Shown here: positions 37,591-46,843 of the stretch, piece after piece | Layout of the letters: each line of letters begins with the position of its first letter | How positions within the stretch are numbered: position 1 is the stretch's first letter | Assembly: GCF_014323565.1 (NCBI RefSeq) | Contig: NZ_CP058669.1 | Span: forward strand, 1,949,501 to 2,013,500 | Direction: 5' to 3' | DNA from: Hyphobacterium sp. CCMP332 | GTDB taxonomy: Bacteria > Pseudomonadota > Alphaproteobacteria > Caulobacterales > Maricaulaceae | Length of the DNA: 64,000 nucleotides | Notes under the pieces: generated by a model | The model's input: the letters and a program-made list of their open reading frames with translations, nothing else | Told to the model about the DNA's origin: nothing | Database searches by the model: none | Program-made: the position numbers and the translations under genes

Positions 37591-38817
37591 TTATCGCTCG
37601 ATCGTATTCCGGGCCACAACAGCGGCTCCCTCAAATATCGCCGACGATGGATAAAGCACGACGCGGTCGCCTTCTTCCAGACCCGAGACAATATGGGCCT
37701 GCAGGCCGTTATTCCGATCGATCTCTACCGGCACGCGGCGGGCGCGGCCGGACCGGACGGCGAAGACCGCCCAGTCATCTCCATCCCGGAAGAGCGCGCT
37801 GGAAGGCACGACCAGTGCGTTTTCATTCTCCCAGATCACGATGCGGACCACGACACGATAACCATGGCCCAGTCCTTGCGGTCGCTCGTCGGGGTTGGCA
37901 AAACGTATCACAGAATTGACGCGTTGTTCTTCGACGCCCAGGGCCGAGAATTTCGTAAAACCCCACGGATCAACGCGTTCAACCACGCCGTCGATATCGG
38001 ATTCTCCGCCCCAGTCTGCGATCAACACCCTCTGACCGGGCAAGACCCTGACAGCATCGGTAGACAGGAGCTCGACCAGAATTTCCAGATCATGTTCGAC
38101 ATTGCCGATTTCCAGAATTGGGGACCCGGCAGGCAAAGTGGTTTCACTTTGCTGGATCAGGCGCAGCACCCGTCCGGAAGCCGGCGCATGTATCGGAATA
38201 TCCGCGATCAGCTGTGGCGCATCCTCGCGATCTCCGCTGATGCCATCAAGCATGGCACGCGCATTCGCCAGCTCTGCTTGCCGGACGGAGACTGCGGCAT
38301 CTGCGGAATCGAGTGCCGCACTTGCCGAACGCGCCTCGCGGACCGCACGATCCAGCGCGGCTTCGCTGGCGACGTCATTCTCCCGCAGATAGCGCTGCCG
38401 CTCCAGTTCTGATTCCGTCAACTCAAGGTCGGCAACCGCCCGGTTACGTTCAGCCTGCGCCAGCCGCAAAGCGGCCTCTGCGGCGCTGACATTGGCGCGG
38501 GCCTGCTCGCGCGTCCTTACATCCAGCACAGCCGGATTGGACGGGGCCATATAGGCCACGATATCCTCGCCGCGCTCCACCGGATCACCGGGCTCGACCT
38601 CGACACGGCGCAACCGGCCCGACACCGGTGTTGAGACGACATAGGCATCATGAACCCGTGTCCGCCCTTCTTCTGTGACCGTATCCAGCATAGGCTCCCG
38701 GACCACTTCTCCGATATCAACCGGGACAGGACGCGGCCAGAAGGCAAATGCCAGCACGGCCACCAGCAAAACGGCGGCTATGAGGACCAGTATGGTGCGC
38801 GAATATTTCTTGATCAT
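37591..38817 (-). CDS. HlyD-family periplasmic adaptor of an ABC-type exporter
   Basis: A 408-residue membrane fusion protein with one N-terminal anchor (TILVLIAAVLLVAVLAFAFW), a split biotinyl-lipoyl-like domain (STPVSGRLRRVEVEPGDPV and IHAPASGRVLRLIQQSE) around a coiled-coil hairpin (residues ~100-190, rich in Ala, Glu, Arg), and a beta-barrel end. It should link the FtsX-type permease encoded just upstream to an outer-membrane channel. The gap to the permease gene is 6 bases. Confidence 0.88.
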   Translation of the reverse strand: MIKKYSRTILVLIAAVLLVAVLAFAFWPRPVPVDIGEVVREPMLDTVTEEGRTRVHDAYVVSTPVSGRLRRVEVEPGDPVERGEDIVAYMAPSNPAVLDVRTREQARANVSAAEAALRLAQAERNRAVADLELTESELERQRYLRENDVASEAALDRAVREARSASAALDSADAAVSVRQAELANARAMLDGISGDREDAPQLIADIPIHAPASGRVLRLIQQSETTLPAGSPILEIGNVEHDLEILVELLSTDAVRVLPGQRVLIADWGGESDIDGVVERVDPWGFTKFSALGVEEQRVNSVIRFANPDERPQGLGHGYRVVVRIVIWENENALVVPSSALFRDGDDWAVFAVRSGRARRVPVEIDRNNGLQAHIVSGLEEGDRVVLYPSSAIFEGAAVVARNTIER

Positions 38818-38823
38818 CTGCCC

Positions 38824-41190
38824 CTATTCCCTCGACTTTAGCGCGGAAACCAGATCGGCGCGATCACTCTCGCGCTTGACCATCCATCCGGAAAATATCG
38901 CAGCGGCAAGCACGGCCAATCCCGCCACACCCAGACTGTCCGGCGAGAAAATGGCCGGCACCTGATAAAGATCTGTACTGAAGCCCGCGGCAATCGCATG
39001 GCTCAGCCCATAGCCAAGGACCGCGCCGGCTGGCAATGCCAGCAGTACGATCAGCCCTAGCTCACCGAGTAACACGAAAGCCGCCTCTCCTTTGGAAAAA
39101 CCGATCACACGCAGGCTGGCCAGATCATGCGCACTTTCGGCGTAGGCGATACGGGCAGTGTTGTAGACGATGCCGAATGTGATCAATGCCGCAATCGCGG
39201 CCATCACGAACCGCATGGCACCGGCTCCATTGTCCATCATGCGCTGGAAAGCCTCCCGCGCATCCTGTTTGACCGAGATGCCCGCAACCGTCGGCATGGC
39301 ATCCAGTGCGGCATAGATCGCATCACGCCGCAGCGGATCAATCCGCAAATAGGCACCTGATACGCGATTCGGTTCGCCCAGCGCCCGGTTCAATGCCGAC
39401 AATTCCATGTAGGACGGCGCGCCCAGAAGGGATTCTGCAATACCTGTGACGACCAGATCCAGTTGCGGACGCCGCCCTTGCCGGATGTCAGCGCGTAGCC
39501 GGTCTCCGGTCTGAAGCTGCAGAATATCGGCCAGGGCAGGCGTGAGAATGATGCCATCCCCGCGCAGTGTCAGCGCCTGACCGTTTGCATCGACCGCACG
39601 CTGGAGCCGCGCACTGGACGTAATGCCGGACACACCGCCCCGATAGGAATGAACACCATTCCTCAGGATGACCGGGATTGTCCGCGAGGCTTCCACCTCG
39701 ATCACACCATCGAGCTGTGCAAGCGCGTGCAGTGTTCTGTCCGGCAACGGTTCGATGAAGCTGACCGACATGTCGCTGCGGTCGATAACGCTGAATGTGG
39801 TCTCGACCGCCTCGTCAAATCCGGCCAGCACCGTCATCATCCCAGCTGAAAGCGCCATCCCGGCGGAAACCCCGGCAATCGCCCCCAGACTGCGTCCCGG
39901 ATGCCGGACAAAACGGCGCAGCACCATCCGGGTCGGCTGATCCAGCACCCGCTTCAGCAAGCCGCCGAAACGGCCTGTCCCGCTATAGTCCGGCGGTGTG
40001 GGCGGCCGCATGGCAACGGCGGGCGTCAGGGCAAATATCCGGCGCAGTGCGAAGAGGCCGCCGAACGCGGCGGCCGCCACACTTGCAGATACCGCAATGA
40101 TGAAAGAGGCGGGGTCGATTTCGAAGACCAGAAACGGAAATTTGTAATACTGGACATAAACACCGATGAGCGCTGCACCAGCCGCCAGCCCCAGCAGGTA
40201 ACCCAGCACGGCACCGCCGGCCGCAATGGTGAGGATGAGTTTGAAATAGTGAGCCGTCACCTCTGAATTGGTATAACCGAACGCCTTGATCAGGCCGATT
40301 TGCTGGCGCTCGGCCTGCAAAAGCCGCGAGATCACAATGTTCAGCAGAAAGGCGGCCACCGCCAGAAATATCGGCGGCACGCCGGCGCTGGAGGCGCGCA
40401 ATCCGGCAATTTCCTCCGCCACGAAGCGGTTCGAGAACTGATCCGCGAGCCCGTAAGCGCCGACGGCCCCGTAATCATCGAGAATCCGGTCTGCCGCTGC
40501 CAGAACCGACGGCAGATCCTCTTCCCGGCCAATGTCCAGCAGCGCCTCATTGAAGGCCCCGTCCAGATCATAGGCCGCCTCCATGGCCGTCCGGCTCATC
40601 CAGATCACACCGAAACGGGAATCATCCGGCACCAGTTCGCCCGGCGCGGTCGTGTAGAGAAACTCGGGAGACTGGGCGATGCCGACGATTTCAAAACTCC
40701 GCCGCGCGCCATGCATTGTGGCTGACAGGGTGTCGCCGGCTTCCAGTCCATGGGCATCCGCAAAACTTTTGAGCAACAGGATTTCATGGGACCGCCGCCG
40801 GTCGATCCAGCGGCCGGCCGAAAGATAGACCGCATTCAGCCGCGGCTGGCCGAAATCGGGCAGGGAAACGGCGCGCGCCTGCACCGGCAGATCGCTTCCG
40901 GGCATATCGATCAGCGCGCTCCCGGTGATACGCCCTTCGGCGGCCGACACCCCTTCTATGTCCGCCAGTCTGGTCAGCACGCGGTCAGGCGCACGCACGA
41001 CCGGTGCAAAGACGTCCGCCAGCCGATAGCGTTCATAATAGGCCCGCCGCGTCTCATCGAGGGAGTTGACCAGACCCGACATCATCACCAGCAGCATGAC
41101 GCCCACAGCGACGACCAGGCTGATCGCCAGGGCCTGCGTCTTCATCCGCCAGAGATCGCGCAGCAATTTGCGGTCCAGCGGGCTTACCAT
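38824..41190 (-). CDS. FtsX/MacB-type ABC transporter permease (duplicated)
   Basis: A 788-residue permease made of two FtsX-like halves, each with membrane helices and a periplasmic domain. The first helix is at residues ~20-42 ([20 protein letters not shown]). [31 protein letters not shown] and the C-terminal [27 protein letters not shown] match the FtsX pattern. It pairs with the ATPase encoded upstream (7-bp overlap) and the HlyD adaptor downstream. The set resembles an export or lipoprotein-type transporter of unknown substrate. Confidence 0.88.
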   Translation of the reverse strand: MVSPLDRKLLRDLWRMKTQALAISLVVAVGVMLLVMMSGLVNSLDETRRAYYERYRLADVFAPVVRAPDRVLTRLADIEGVSAAEGRITGSALIDMPGSDLPVQARAVSLPDFGQPRLNAVYLSAGRWIDRRRSHEILLLKSFADAHGLEAGDTLSATMHGARRSFEIVGIAQSPEFLYTTAPGELVPDDSRFGVIWMSRTAMEAAYDLDGAFNEALLDIGREEDLPSVLAAADRILDDYGAVGAYGLADQFSNRFVAEEIAGLRASSAGVPPIFLAVAAFLLNIVISRLLQAERQQIGLIKAFGYTNSEVTAHYFKLILTIAAGGAVLGYLLGLAAGAALIGVYVQYYKFPFLVFEIDPASFIIAVSASVAAAAFGGLFALRRIFALTPAVAMRPPTPPDYSGTGRFGGLLKRVLDQPTRMVLRRFVRHPGRSLGAIAGVSAGMALSAGMMTVLAGFDEAVETTFSVIDRSDMSVSFIEPLPDRTLHALAQLDGVIEVEASRTIPVILRNGVHSYRGGVSGITSSARLQRAVDANGQALTLRGDGIILTPALADILQLQTGDRLRADIRQGRRPQLDLVVTGIAESLLGAPSYMELSALNRALGEPNRVSGAYLRIDPLRRDAIYAALDAMPTVAGISVKQDAREAFQRMMDNGAGAMRFVMAAIAALITFGIVYNTARIAYAESAHDLASLRVIGFSKGEAAFVLLGELGLIVLLALPAGAVLGYGLSHAIAAGFSTDLYQVPAIFSPDSLGVAGLAVLAAAIFSGWMVKRESDRADLVSALKSRE

Positions 41191-41891
41191 TCGATTTCGT
41201 CCGGCGAGAGCTTGGTCGGGTTCCGGACGACCTCCCGAATGCTGCCGTCCGAAAAATAGATGACGCGGTCGGCCATATTGGCTGTGGCAGCCGCATGGGT
41301 GACAATCAGCACGGTCGCACCCAGCCGCTCATTCACATCGCGCAATGCGGTCAGGACGGTCCGTCCGGTCTCGGAATCCAGAGCGCCGGTTGGCTCGTCA
41401 CAGAACAAGACTGTCGGGTTTTTTGCGATGGCGCGGGCAATGGCGACACGCTGCTGCTCCCCGCCGGAAAGTTCCGATGGGAAGTGATCGGCGCGATTGG
41501 AAAGGCCAACCATGGCGAGCGCCGCCTCGGCCGTCATCGGATCTTCGGCCACCTCGGTGACCAGTTCGACATTCTCGAGCGCCGTGAGACTGGGCATGAG
41601 ATTGTAGAACTGGAAAACAAAGCCGACATGGTCCCGCCGGTAACGGGTCAGCTGGCGGTCACTCATCGCCGTCAATTCCCGGTCGAGAAACCAGGCCTGC
41701 CCGCCGCTCGCACGGTCCAGTCCGCCGATGATGTTCAGAAGCGTCGATTTTCCGCTTCCCGATGGCCCCAGAAGCACGACAAACTCACCTGCCGGAATGT
41801 CCAGATCAACGCCGCGCAACGCATGTACAGCTGTCTCGCCTTCACCATAGACCTTGGTGAGATTCTTCGTGGTAAAGGCATTCTGCGTCAC
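41184..41891 (-). CDS. ABC transporter ATP-binding protein (LolD/MacB type)
   Basis: A 235-residue ABC ATPase: Walker [10 protein letters not shown], signature [14 protein letters not shown], Walker [13 protein letters not shown], and the H-loop in [11 protein letters not shown] choose the GTG at 41891 ([18 protein letters not shown]) with GGAAGGGA 10 bases upstream, because the family's usual N-terminus begins there; the frame is open to 41966. It energises the FtsX-type permease encoded next. Confidence 0.88.
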   Translation of the reverse strand: MTQNAFTTKNLTKVYGEGETAVHALRGVDLDIPAGEFVVLLGPSGSGKSTLLNIIGGLDRASGGQAWFLDRELTAMSDRQLTRYRRDHVGFVFQFYNLMPSLTALENVELVTEVAEDPMTAEAALAMVGLSNRADHFPSELSGGEQQRVAIARAIAKNPTVLFCDEPTGALDSETGRTVLTALRDVNERLGATVLIVTHAAATANMADRVIYFSDGSIREVVRNPTKLSPDEIEW

Positions 41892-41972
41892 GCGGGCTCT
41901 TGTCCCTTCCAGCCAGAGGCGGTCAGCCTGCTGCACACAGTTTGAGCATTTTCCGGTACAGCGCAATGTCAG

Positions 41973-42608
41973 CTATCGGCCGTCCCACGCCACTCCATCT
42001 GCCCACAAATCGTGCTTCACCATGATGTCGGCGAAAAGCGGTGACGCCAGATGTCCCGCCAGCCAGGTTTGCAGTTGCGGCAAATCCTGAGCGTCAAACC
42101 AGTCGCGGTCATGATTGGCAAATTGCCGGATGAAGGGAAAAATCGCGATATCGGCGAGGCTGACATGATCGCCGAACAATTGCGCCTGCCCGTCCAGTCG
42201 GGAATTGAGCTTTTTCAGGAAGACATGACCTGCCGCGCGGTGTTCCTCCGCTTGCACGTTCTCATAGCGATCAGGGTATTTGTAGCGATCCAGATGATGT
42301 TTGAACGGACCGTCATTTTCCGAGATCAGATCAAACATGGCATCGCCGGGCGCGAGCCAGTCATGCGGGTCATTCTGCGCCAGCGCCCAGCGCATGACAT
42401 CCAGACTTTCCTCGATCACATCGCCATTCGGCAGGACGACCACCGGCACTGTCCCTTTGGGTGAGGCAGCCAGCATGGAAGGCGGCTTGTCGCGCAAGAG
42501 GATTTCGCGGTGCTCCAGCTTTATCCCGGCGTTCTTCAGGGCCATGCGCCCGCGCATGGCATAGGGGCAGCGGCGAAAGGAATAGAGTATGGGCAAAGCC
42601 GGACTCAC
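41973..42608 (-). CDS. Glutathione S-transferase family protein with a CPYA motif
   Basis: A 211-residue thioredoxin-fold protein. The N-terminal [15 protein letters not shown] motif is glutaredoxin-like, then [23 protein letters not shown] gives the GST N-domain, followed by a helical C-domain. A cysteine-type GST (omega/beta-like) that acts on glutathione mixed disulfides is likely. The start is GTG and overlaps the trhO stop by 4 bases. Confidence 0.83.
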   Translation of the reverse strand: MSPALPILYSFRRCPYAMRGRMALKNAGIKLEHREILLRDKPPSMLAASPKGTVPVVVLPNGDVIEESLDVMRWALAQNDPHDWLAPGDAMFDLISENDGPFKHHLDRYKYPDRYENVQAEEHRAAGHVFLKKLNSRLDGQAQLFGDHVSLADIAIFPFIRQFANHDRDWFDAQDLPQLQTWLAGHLASPLFADIMVKHDLWADGVAWDGR

Positions 42609-43537
42609 CGCCGGGCCTCGTCCTCATAACTGGCACCCAGATGCTTTTCCCCGCGCGCCGCGGCCAGCGCCTGCTGTTTTTGCCGTTCGGCATAACGGGC
42701 CCGTTGCTCTTCGCTCGTCAGGCCATGACAATGCGGGCAAGAGACGCCTTTTTCGAACAGGGGCGATTTGAGGTCTTCCGGTGCCAATGGTTCACGGCAG
42801 GCATGACACGACACAAACTCACCCACCTCCAGCCCGTGCTTCACGGCGACGCGGCGGTCGAATACAAAGCACTCGCCTTCCCACAGACTTTCGGCTTCGG
42901 GGATGGTTTCCAGATATTTCAGAATACCGCCCTTGAGATGGAAAACCTCGTCTTCGCCTTCCGCGAGCGCAAAGGCGGTGGATTTCTCGCAGCGTATACC
43001 GCCCGTGCAATACATGGCGACCCGCGCATTCGGGCGGGTTTCGCGAAAGTTCCGATACCAGTCGGGAAACTCGCGAAAGCTCACCGTCTCGGGATTGATG
43101 GCGCCCTTGAACTGCCCGATCCGGACTTCGTAATCATTGCGCGTATCAATGGTGACGACATCCGGCGAGGAAATCAGCGCATTCCAGTCTTCCGGTGCCA
43201 CATAGGTCCCCACCGCCCTGTTCGGATCAACGCCCGGAACGCCCAGCGTGACGATTTCCTTTTTCAGGCGGACCTTGAGCCGGAAGAAGGGTTGCTCGTC
43301 GGAAAAGCTTTCCTTGTGTTCCAGATCAGCGCAGCCCGGCAGGGCACGCAAGGCCGTCAGGACCTGCTCGACACCGCCCGCGGGGCCGCCAATCGTGCCG
43401 TTGATGCCTTCCGGTGCAATCAGAATGGTTCCGACCACATCATTGCGGGAACACACGTCAAAAAGCGCCTGTTGAAGCGACTTGTCCGCCGTCAAAGGCG
43501 TGAACTTGTAGAAGGCAGCGATGCGGTATGCGGGCAT
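42605..43537 (-). CDS. trhO: tRNA uridine(34) hydroxylase TrhO (rhodanese-related, UPF0176)
   Basis: A 310-residue protein with an N-terminal acylphosphatase-like domain ([14 protein letters not shown]) and a rhodanese domain with the active cysteine in [17 protein letters not shown]-terminal Cys pair region (SCHACREPL and SCPHCHG) probably binds zinc. TrhO makes 5-hydroxyuridine at the tRNA wobble base with O2. It is co-translated with the GST gene. Confidence 0.92.
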   Translation of the reverse strand: MPAYRIAAFYKFTPLTADKSLQQALFDVCSRNDVVGTILIAPEGINGTIGGPAGGVEQVLTALRALPGCADLEHKESFSDEQPFFRLKVRLKKEIVTLGVPGVDPNRAVGTYVAPEDWNALISSPDVVTIDTRNDYEVRIGQFKGAINPETVSFREFPDWYRNFRETRPNARVAMYCTGGIRCEKSTAFALAEGEDEVFHLKGGILKYLETIPEAESLWEGECFVFDRRVAVKHGLEVGEFVSCHACREPLAPEDLKSPLFEKGVSCPHCHGLTSEEQRARYAERQKQQALAAARGEKHLGASYEDEARR

Positions 43538-43609
43538 GGCGCGATAGTCCGTTAACGGTCAGAGGTCGCCCTGTCCTATGCAGGCAGACGCCGGCACGCA
43601 AGCCTTCGG

Positions 43610-44470
43610 TCAGTCGAGAAATCCCCGGATGGCGGCCCAGGCCGCGTCTTCCGTCAGGAAGGGCGCATGACCGACATCCGGCACGTTCACAAATTCCATG
43701 TCCGGCTTGCGGCGTTTCATTTCCTCAACTGTCGACGTCATCAGGAGGTCGGAAATCCCCCCTCGCACGACGAGGGTCGGAATGTCTTTCATCGCGTCAA
43801 ACAGCGGCCACAAATCGACATCGGTATCCCCGCCTTCGGCCACGGATTTGGCGATCGCCGGATCATAATCCAGCATCACCACGCCATTGTCCTCGCGGCA
43901 GGTCTTGTGCGCAAAATCGAGCCAGAAAGCGTTTTCCGATTCCTTTGGAAAGGCGGTCCCGTTGATGGCGCGGATCGCATCCGCCGCCGCCTGCCAGCTG
44001 TCAAACCGGCCAGACGTCTTTCCGGCATAGGACCGGATGCGGGCAATGCCCACCGGGTCGAGTTCGGGGCCGATATCATTCAGCACCGCTTTTGCGATAC
44101 GATGCGGTGCCATGGTGGCCGCGACCATCGTCATCAGCCCGCCCATGGACGTGCCGATAAAGACCGCCTTGTCGATGCCGAGATGATCGAGCAGGGCCAG
44201 CATGTCCTGCGTATAGACGGCCGGCGTGTAGCGCTCATGTTGCGGATCATGGTCCGATCCACCACGGCCGCGCTGCGTGGCAGAGATGACTGTCCGGCCC
44301 AGCGCACCGAGCCGGGGTGCCAGATCCTCGAAATCCTTCAGATTGCGTGTCAGCCCGTGCAGGCAGAGAACCGGCGGCCCGGTCTCCTCCGCCGTCGCCG
44401 GATAGACCCGGTAGTGAAGTTTCAGACCGTCATCCGTCTCGAACATGTGGTCGGTAAAGCCGCCAGCCAT
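43610..44470 (-). CDS. Alpha/beta hydrolase
   Basis: A 286-residue cytoplasmic alpha/beta hydrolase. The oxyanion segment is LCLHGLTRNLKDFE, the nucleophile elbow is FIGTSMGGLM, and the C-terminal histidine is in NVPDVGHAPFLTE. It follows the MFS transporter gene by 3 bases and belongs to the operon that starts with the TonB receptor or the second hydrolase. It probably hydrolyses an ester or lactone taken up by that system; the substrate is unknown. Confidence 0.83.
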   Translation of the reverse strand: MAGGFTDHMFETDDGLKLHYRVYPATAEETGPPVLCLHGLTRNLKDFEDLAPRLGALGRTVISATQRGRGGSDHDPQHERYTPAVYTQDMLALLDHLGIDKAVFIGTSMGGLMTMVAATMAPHRIAKAVLNDIGPELDPVGIARIRSYAGKTSGRFDSWQAAADAIRAINGTAFPKESENAFWLDFAHKTCREDNGVVMLDYDPAIAKSVAEGGDTDVDLWPLFDAMKDIPTLVVRGGISDLLMTSTVEEMKRRKPDMEFVNVPDVGHAPFLTEDAAWAAIRGFLD

Positions 44471-44473
44471 CGA

Positions 44474-45850
44474 TTATTTCTCCCAGTCATTGGCCAGCGT
44501 CCGCGAGGCCAGCAGGAATAACAGGCCCGCGACCAGGTAGAGGGACGCGCCGATCATGATCGAATAGCGCAGCGCGTCGGCACCGAATGCAGGGGTGAGC
44601 AGGGTCGACAATTCGCCCAGCACGTACACCCCGACCCCGATCCCGAGGAGATTGTTGATCAAGAGGAAGACGGCGGACGCCATGGCGCGCATGTTCGCCG
44701 GCGCCAGATGCTGGAAGGCCGACAGCGTCGGCCCGAGCCAGGCGAGGCCCAGACCGGTGGGAATGACGAACAGCAACGCCGCAATCACAGGCGTCGTGGC
44801 CATCGTTCCGGCGATATACATCGGGAAGGTGCAGAAGAACGCGATCGCAGGCACGATGGCGTACATCTTCTTCGACCCCTTGCCCATGAGATCACCAAGC
44901 ACGCCGCCCAGGATGATCCCGAGCGAACCACCCACGAACAGCACGCCGCCGAACAGCCAGCCGGTGGTGATGATGTCCAGCTCGAAGCTGCGCGCGAAGA
45001 AGCTGGGGACCCAGAAAAACACGCCATAGCCCATCATCGATGAGCACGACGCACCGAATACCAGGAACCAGAAGCTTGGCTTCTTCGCCAGGACGGCGAA
45101 CACGCCGAAAAAGCCGGGCTTTTTCTCGTCGGCCGCCTCGGCCGGTGCCGCGGCGCTCGCCGCTTCGCCGGGTTCGGGCTGCAGCTTCGCCGCTTGCGTC
45201 TGCGGTTTCACATCGAGTCCGCCGCGCTTGGGTTCGCGCAGGGTGAGCTTGAAGATCGGTGCGATCACGATGCCGGCGAGCCCGACGATGATGAAGGCGG
45301 CGCGCCAATCGAGGCTTTCGCCCAGATTACCCCCGGCGATCTGCGCCCCGGCGACCACCCCGAAGGCCGATCCGATCGGTATGCCCAGCGAATAGAGCGC
45401 CAAAGCGCGCGCGCGTTTATCCGGCGGAAAATAGTCGGCAATCAATGAATAGGATGGGGCCACGCCGCCCGCCTCTCCGACTCCCACGCCAACCCGGGCG
45501 AGGAAGAGCTGCCAGAAATTCTGTGCCATGCCGCAAACCGCCGTGAAGCCGCTCCAGACCACCAGCGAGACCGTGATGATCGAGGTCCGGCTTTTCCGGT
45601 CGGCGAGCCAGGCAATCGGCACGCCGAGCGTCGAATAAAGCGCGGCGAAAGCAATCCCGCCCAGAAGGCCGAGCTGGCGGTCCGACAGGCCCAGCTCGTC
45701 CTGGATCGGGATGGCCAGAATGGAGATGATCTGGCGGTCCAGAAAATTGAACGCGTAGACGACAAACAGCATGATGAGCACCCAGGCGCGATAGCCTGCC
45801 GTCGTCTCGCTTGCTGCTGGCGGGCGGGCGGAAGCCGTGGTTTCACTCAT
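44474..45850 (-). CDS. Major facilitator superfamily transporter (spinster-like)
   Basis: A 458-residue, 12-helix MFS transporter. YAFNFLDRQIISILAIPIQDELGLSDRQLGLLGG and GVGEAGGVAPSYSLIADYFPPDKRARALA are close to the spinster/hexuronate-like subgroup. An Ala/Glu/Pro-rich loop (residues ~205-235) lies between the halves. Its ATG overlaps the stop of the preceding hydrolase gene (ATGA). It probably moves the product of that hydrolase. Confidence 0.87.
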   Translation of the reverse strand: MSETTASARPPAASETTAGYRAWVLIMLFVVYAFNFLDRQIISILAIPIQDELGLSDRQLGLLGGIAFAALYSTLGVPIAWLADRKSRTSIITVSLVVWSGFTAVCGMAQNFWQLFLARVGVGVGEAGGVAPSYSLIADYFPPDKRARALALYSLGIPIGSAFGVVAGAQIAGGNLGESLDWRAAFIIVGLAGIVIAPIFKLTLREPKRGGLDVKPQTQAAKLQPEPGEAASAAAPAEAADEKKPGFFGVFAVLAKKPSFWFLVFGASCSSMMGYGVFFWVPSFFARSFELDIITTGWLFGGVLFVGGSLGIILGGVLGDLMGKGSKKMYAIVPAIAFFCTFPMYIAGTMATTPVIAALLFVIPTGLGLAWLGPTLSAFQHLAPANMRAMASAVFLLINNLLGIGVGVYVLGELSTLLTPAFGADALRYSIMIGASLYLVAGLLFLLASRTLANDWEK

Positions 45851-46791
45851 TCGGAAGTCTCCAGAAAGGTCAGCACATCCGCAACGGTGCGCTCGGGATC
45901 ATCTTCATGCGCTGCATGGGCGAGGTCGTCGTAAATGATGAGCTGCGAATTGGCGATGGCCGCCGCGACACGCGGGCCGTGACTCGCCGGAATCATAAGA
46001 TCGCGCCCGCCCCACAAGATTAGGGTCGGCGCGGTTATCTGCGACAGCAAGGCTGAGGGGTCCGGCATGGTGAACTGACGGATGTGCTCGACAAAGGCCT
46101 CGCCATTTCCCTCCCGCCGCATCATGTCGATAATCGTCTGGACGCGTGCTTCGCTGACGGCTGCCGGATCGGCGAATACAAAGGCCAGACTCTGGCGTAC
46201 AGCCGCGTCCGGAGCGAGCTGGAAGAACGCCTGGATGGCCGCGGGCGGCTCCACCGGCTCATCCCCCACTTCATTGAACTGGAAAACACCGGGATCGACC
46301 AGGATCAGGTGATCCACACGATCCGGAAAGGCCGCTGCAAAACGCCAGGCTATCGTGCCACCCAGCGAACTGCCGGCCAGCGAGGCGTGCTCGATATCCA
46401 GTGCATCCATCAATTCGGCCAGAAACTCCGCTCTGGCCTGTGGTGCATAGCGTTCCTGTGGATCCGGCCCCGTCAGCCCGTGACCGAGAAGATCATAGCG
46501 AATGACCCGATAGTCTTCGGACAGACGTTCGGCCCAGCCATCCCAGCTTTCCAGCGAGAAACTGAATCCGTGTATCAGGATGAGGACATCACCGTTCACC
46601 GGCCCCTCTTCCCGTACCCGCACCCGGGCACCGGAAACATCAATGAACCGGTCATTTCCGGTCAGGTATCGGGTTTCGAGCGCCGAGGCCGGTTCGCCGC
46701 CGGCCTGGTTTTGATACCAGAGATATCCCGCGCCAAGGGCGAGAAAAACGAGGGCCAGCAAAACGCCAGCAATGATGAGAATCGTGCGCAT
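45847..46791 (-). CDS. Membrane-anchored alpha/beta hydrolase
   Basis: A 314-residue hydrolase with an N-terminal membrane anchor or signal (ILIIAGVLLALVFLALGAGYLWY). The oxyanion segment is LIHGFSFSLESWD, the nucleophile is SLAGSSLGGTIAW, and the acid and His are near LILWGGRDLMIPASHG and DLAHAAHEDDPE. It is the first gene after the TonB receptor gene, across a stable hairpin, and overlaps the MFS gene. It may cleave the ligand brought in by the receptor. Confidence 0.83.
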   Translation of the reverse strand: MRTILIIAGVLLALVFLALGAGYLWYQNQAGGEPASALETRYLTGNDRFIDVSGARVRVREEGPVNGDVLILIHGFSFSLESWDGWAERLSEDYRVIRYDLLGHGLTGPDPQERYAPQARAEFLAELMDALDIEHASLAGSSLGGTIAWRFAAAFPDRVDHLILVDPGVFQFNEVGDEPVEPPAAIQAFFQLAPDAAVRQSLAFVFADPAAVSEARVQTIIDMMRREGNGEAFVEHIRQFTMPDPSALLSQITAPTLILWGGRDLMIPASHGPRVAAAIANSQLIIYDDLAHAAHEDDPERTVADVLTFLETSE

Positions 46792-46806
46792 GACAATACC
46801 CTACAC

Positions 46807-46830
46807 GGCTCTGGCCCGGAGGCCAGAGCC
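46807..46830. terminator. Perfect hairpin between TonB receptor and hydrolase genes
   Basis: GGCTCTGGCC (46807-46816) and GGCCAGAGCC (46821-46830) form a 10-bp stem with a CGGA loop. There is no T-run on the minus strand, so it is less a rho-independent stop than a possible mRNA-stability element lowering expression of the downstream genes. Confidence 0.5.
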
Positions 46831-46843
46831 GCGAGGTGCTGTA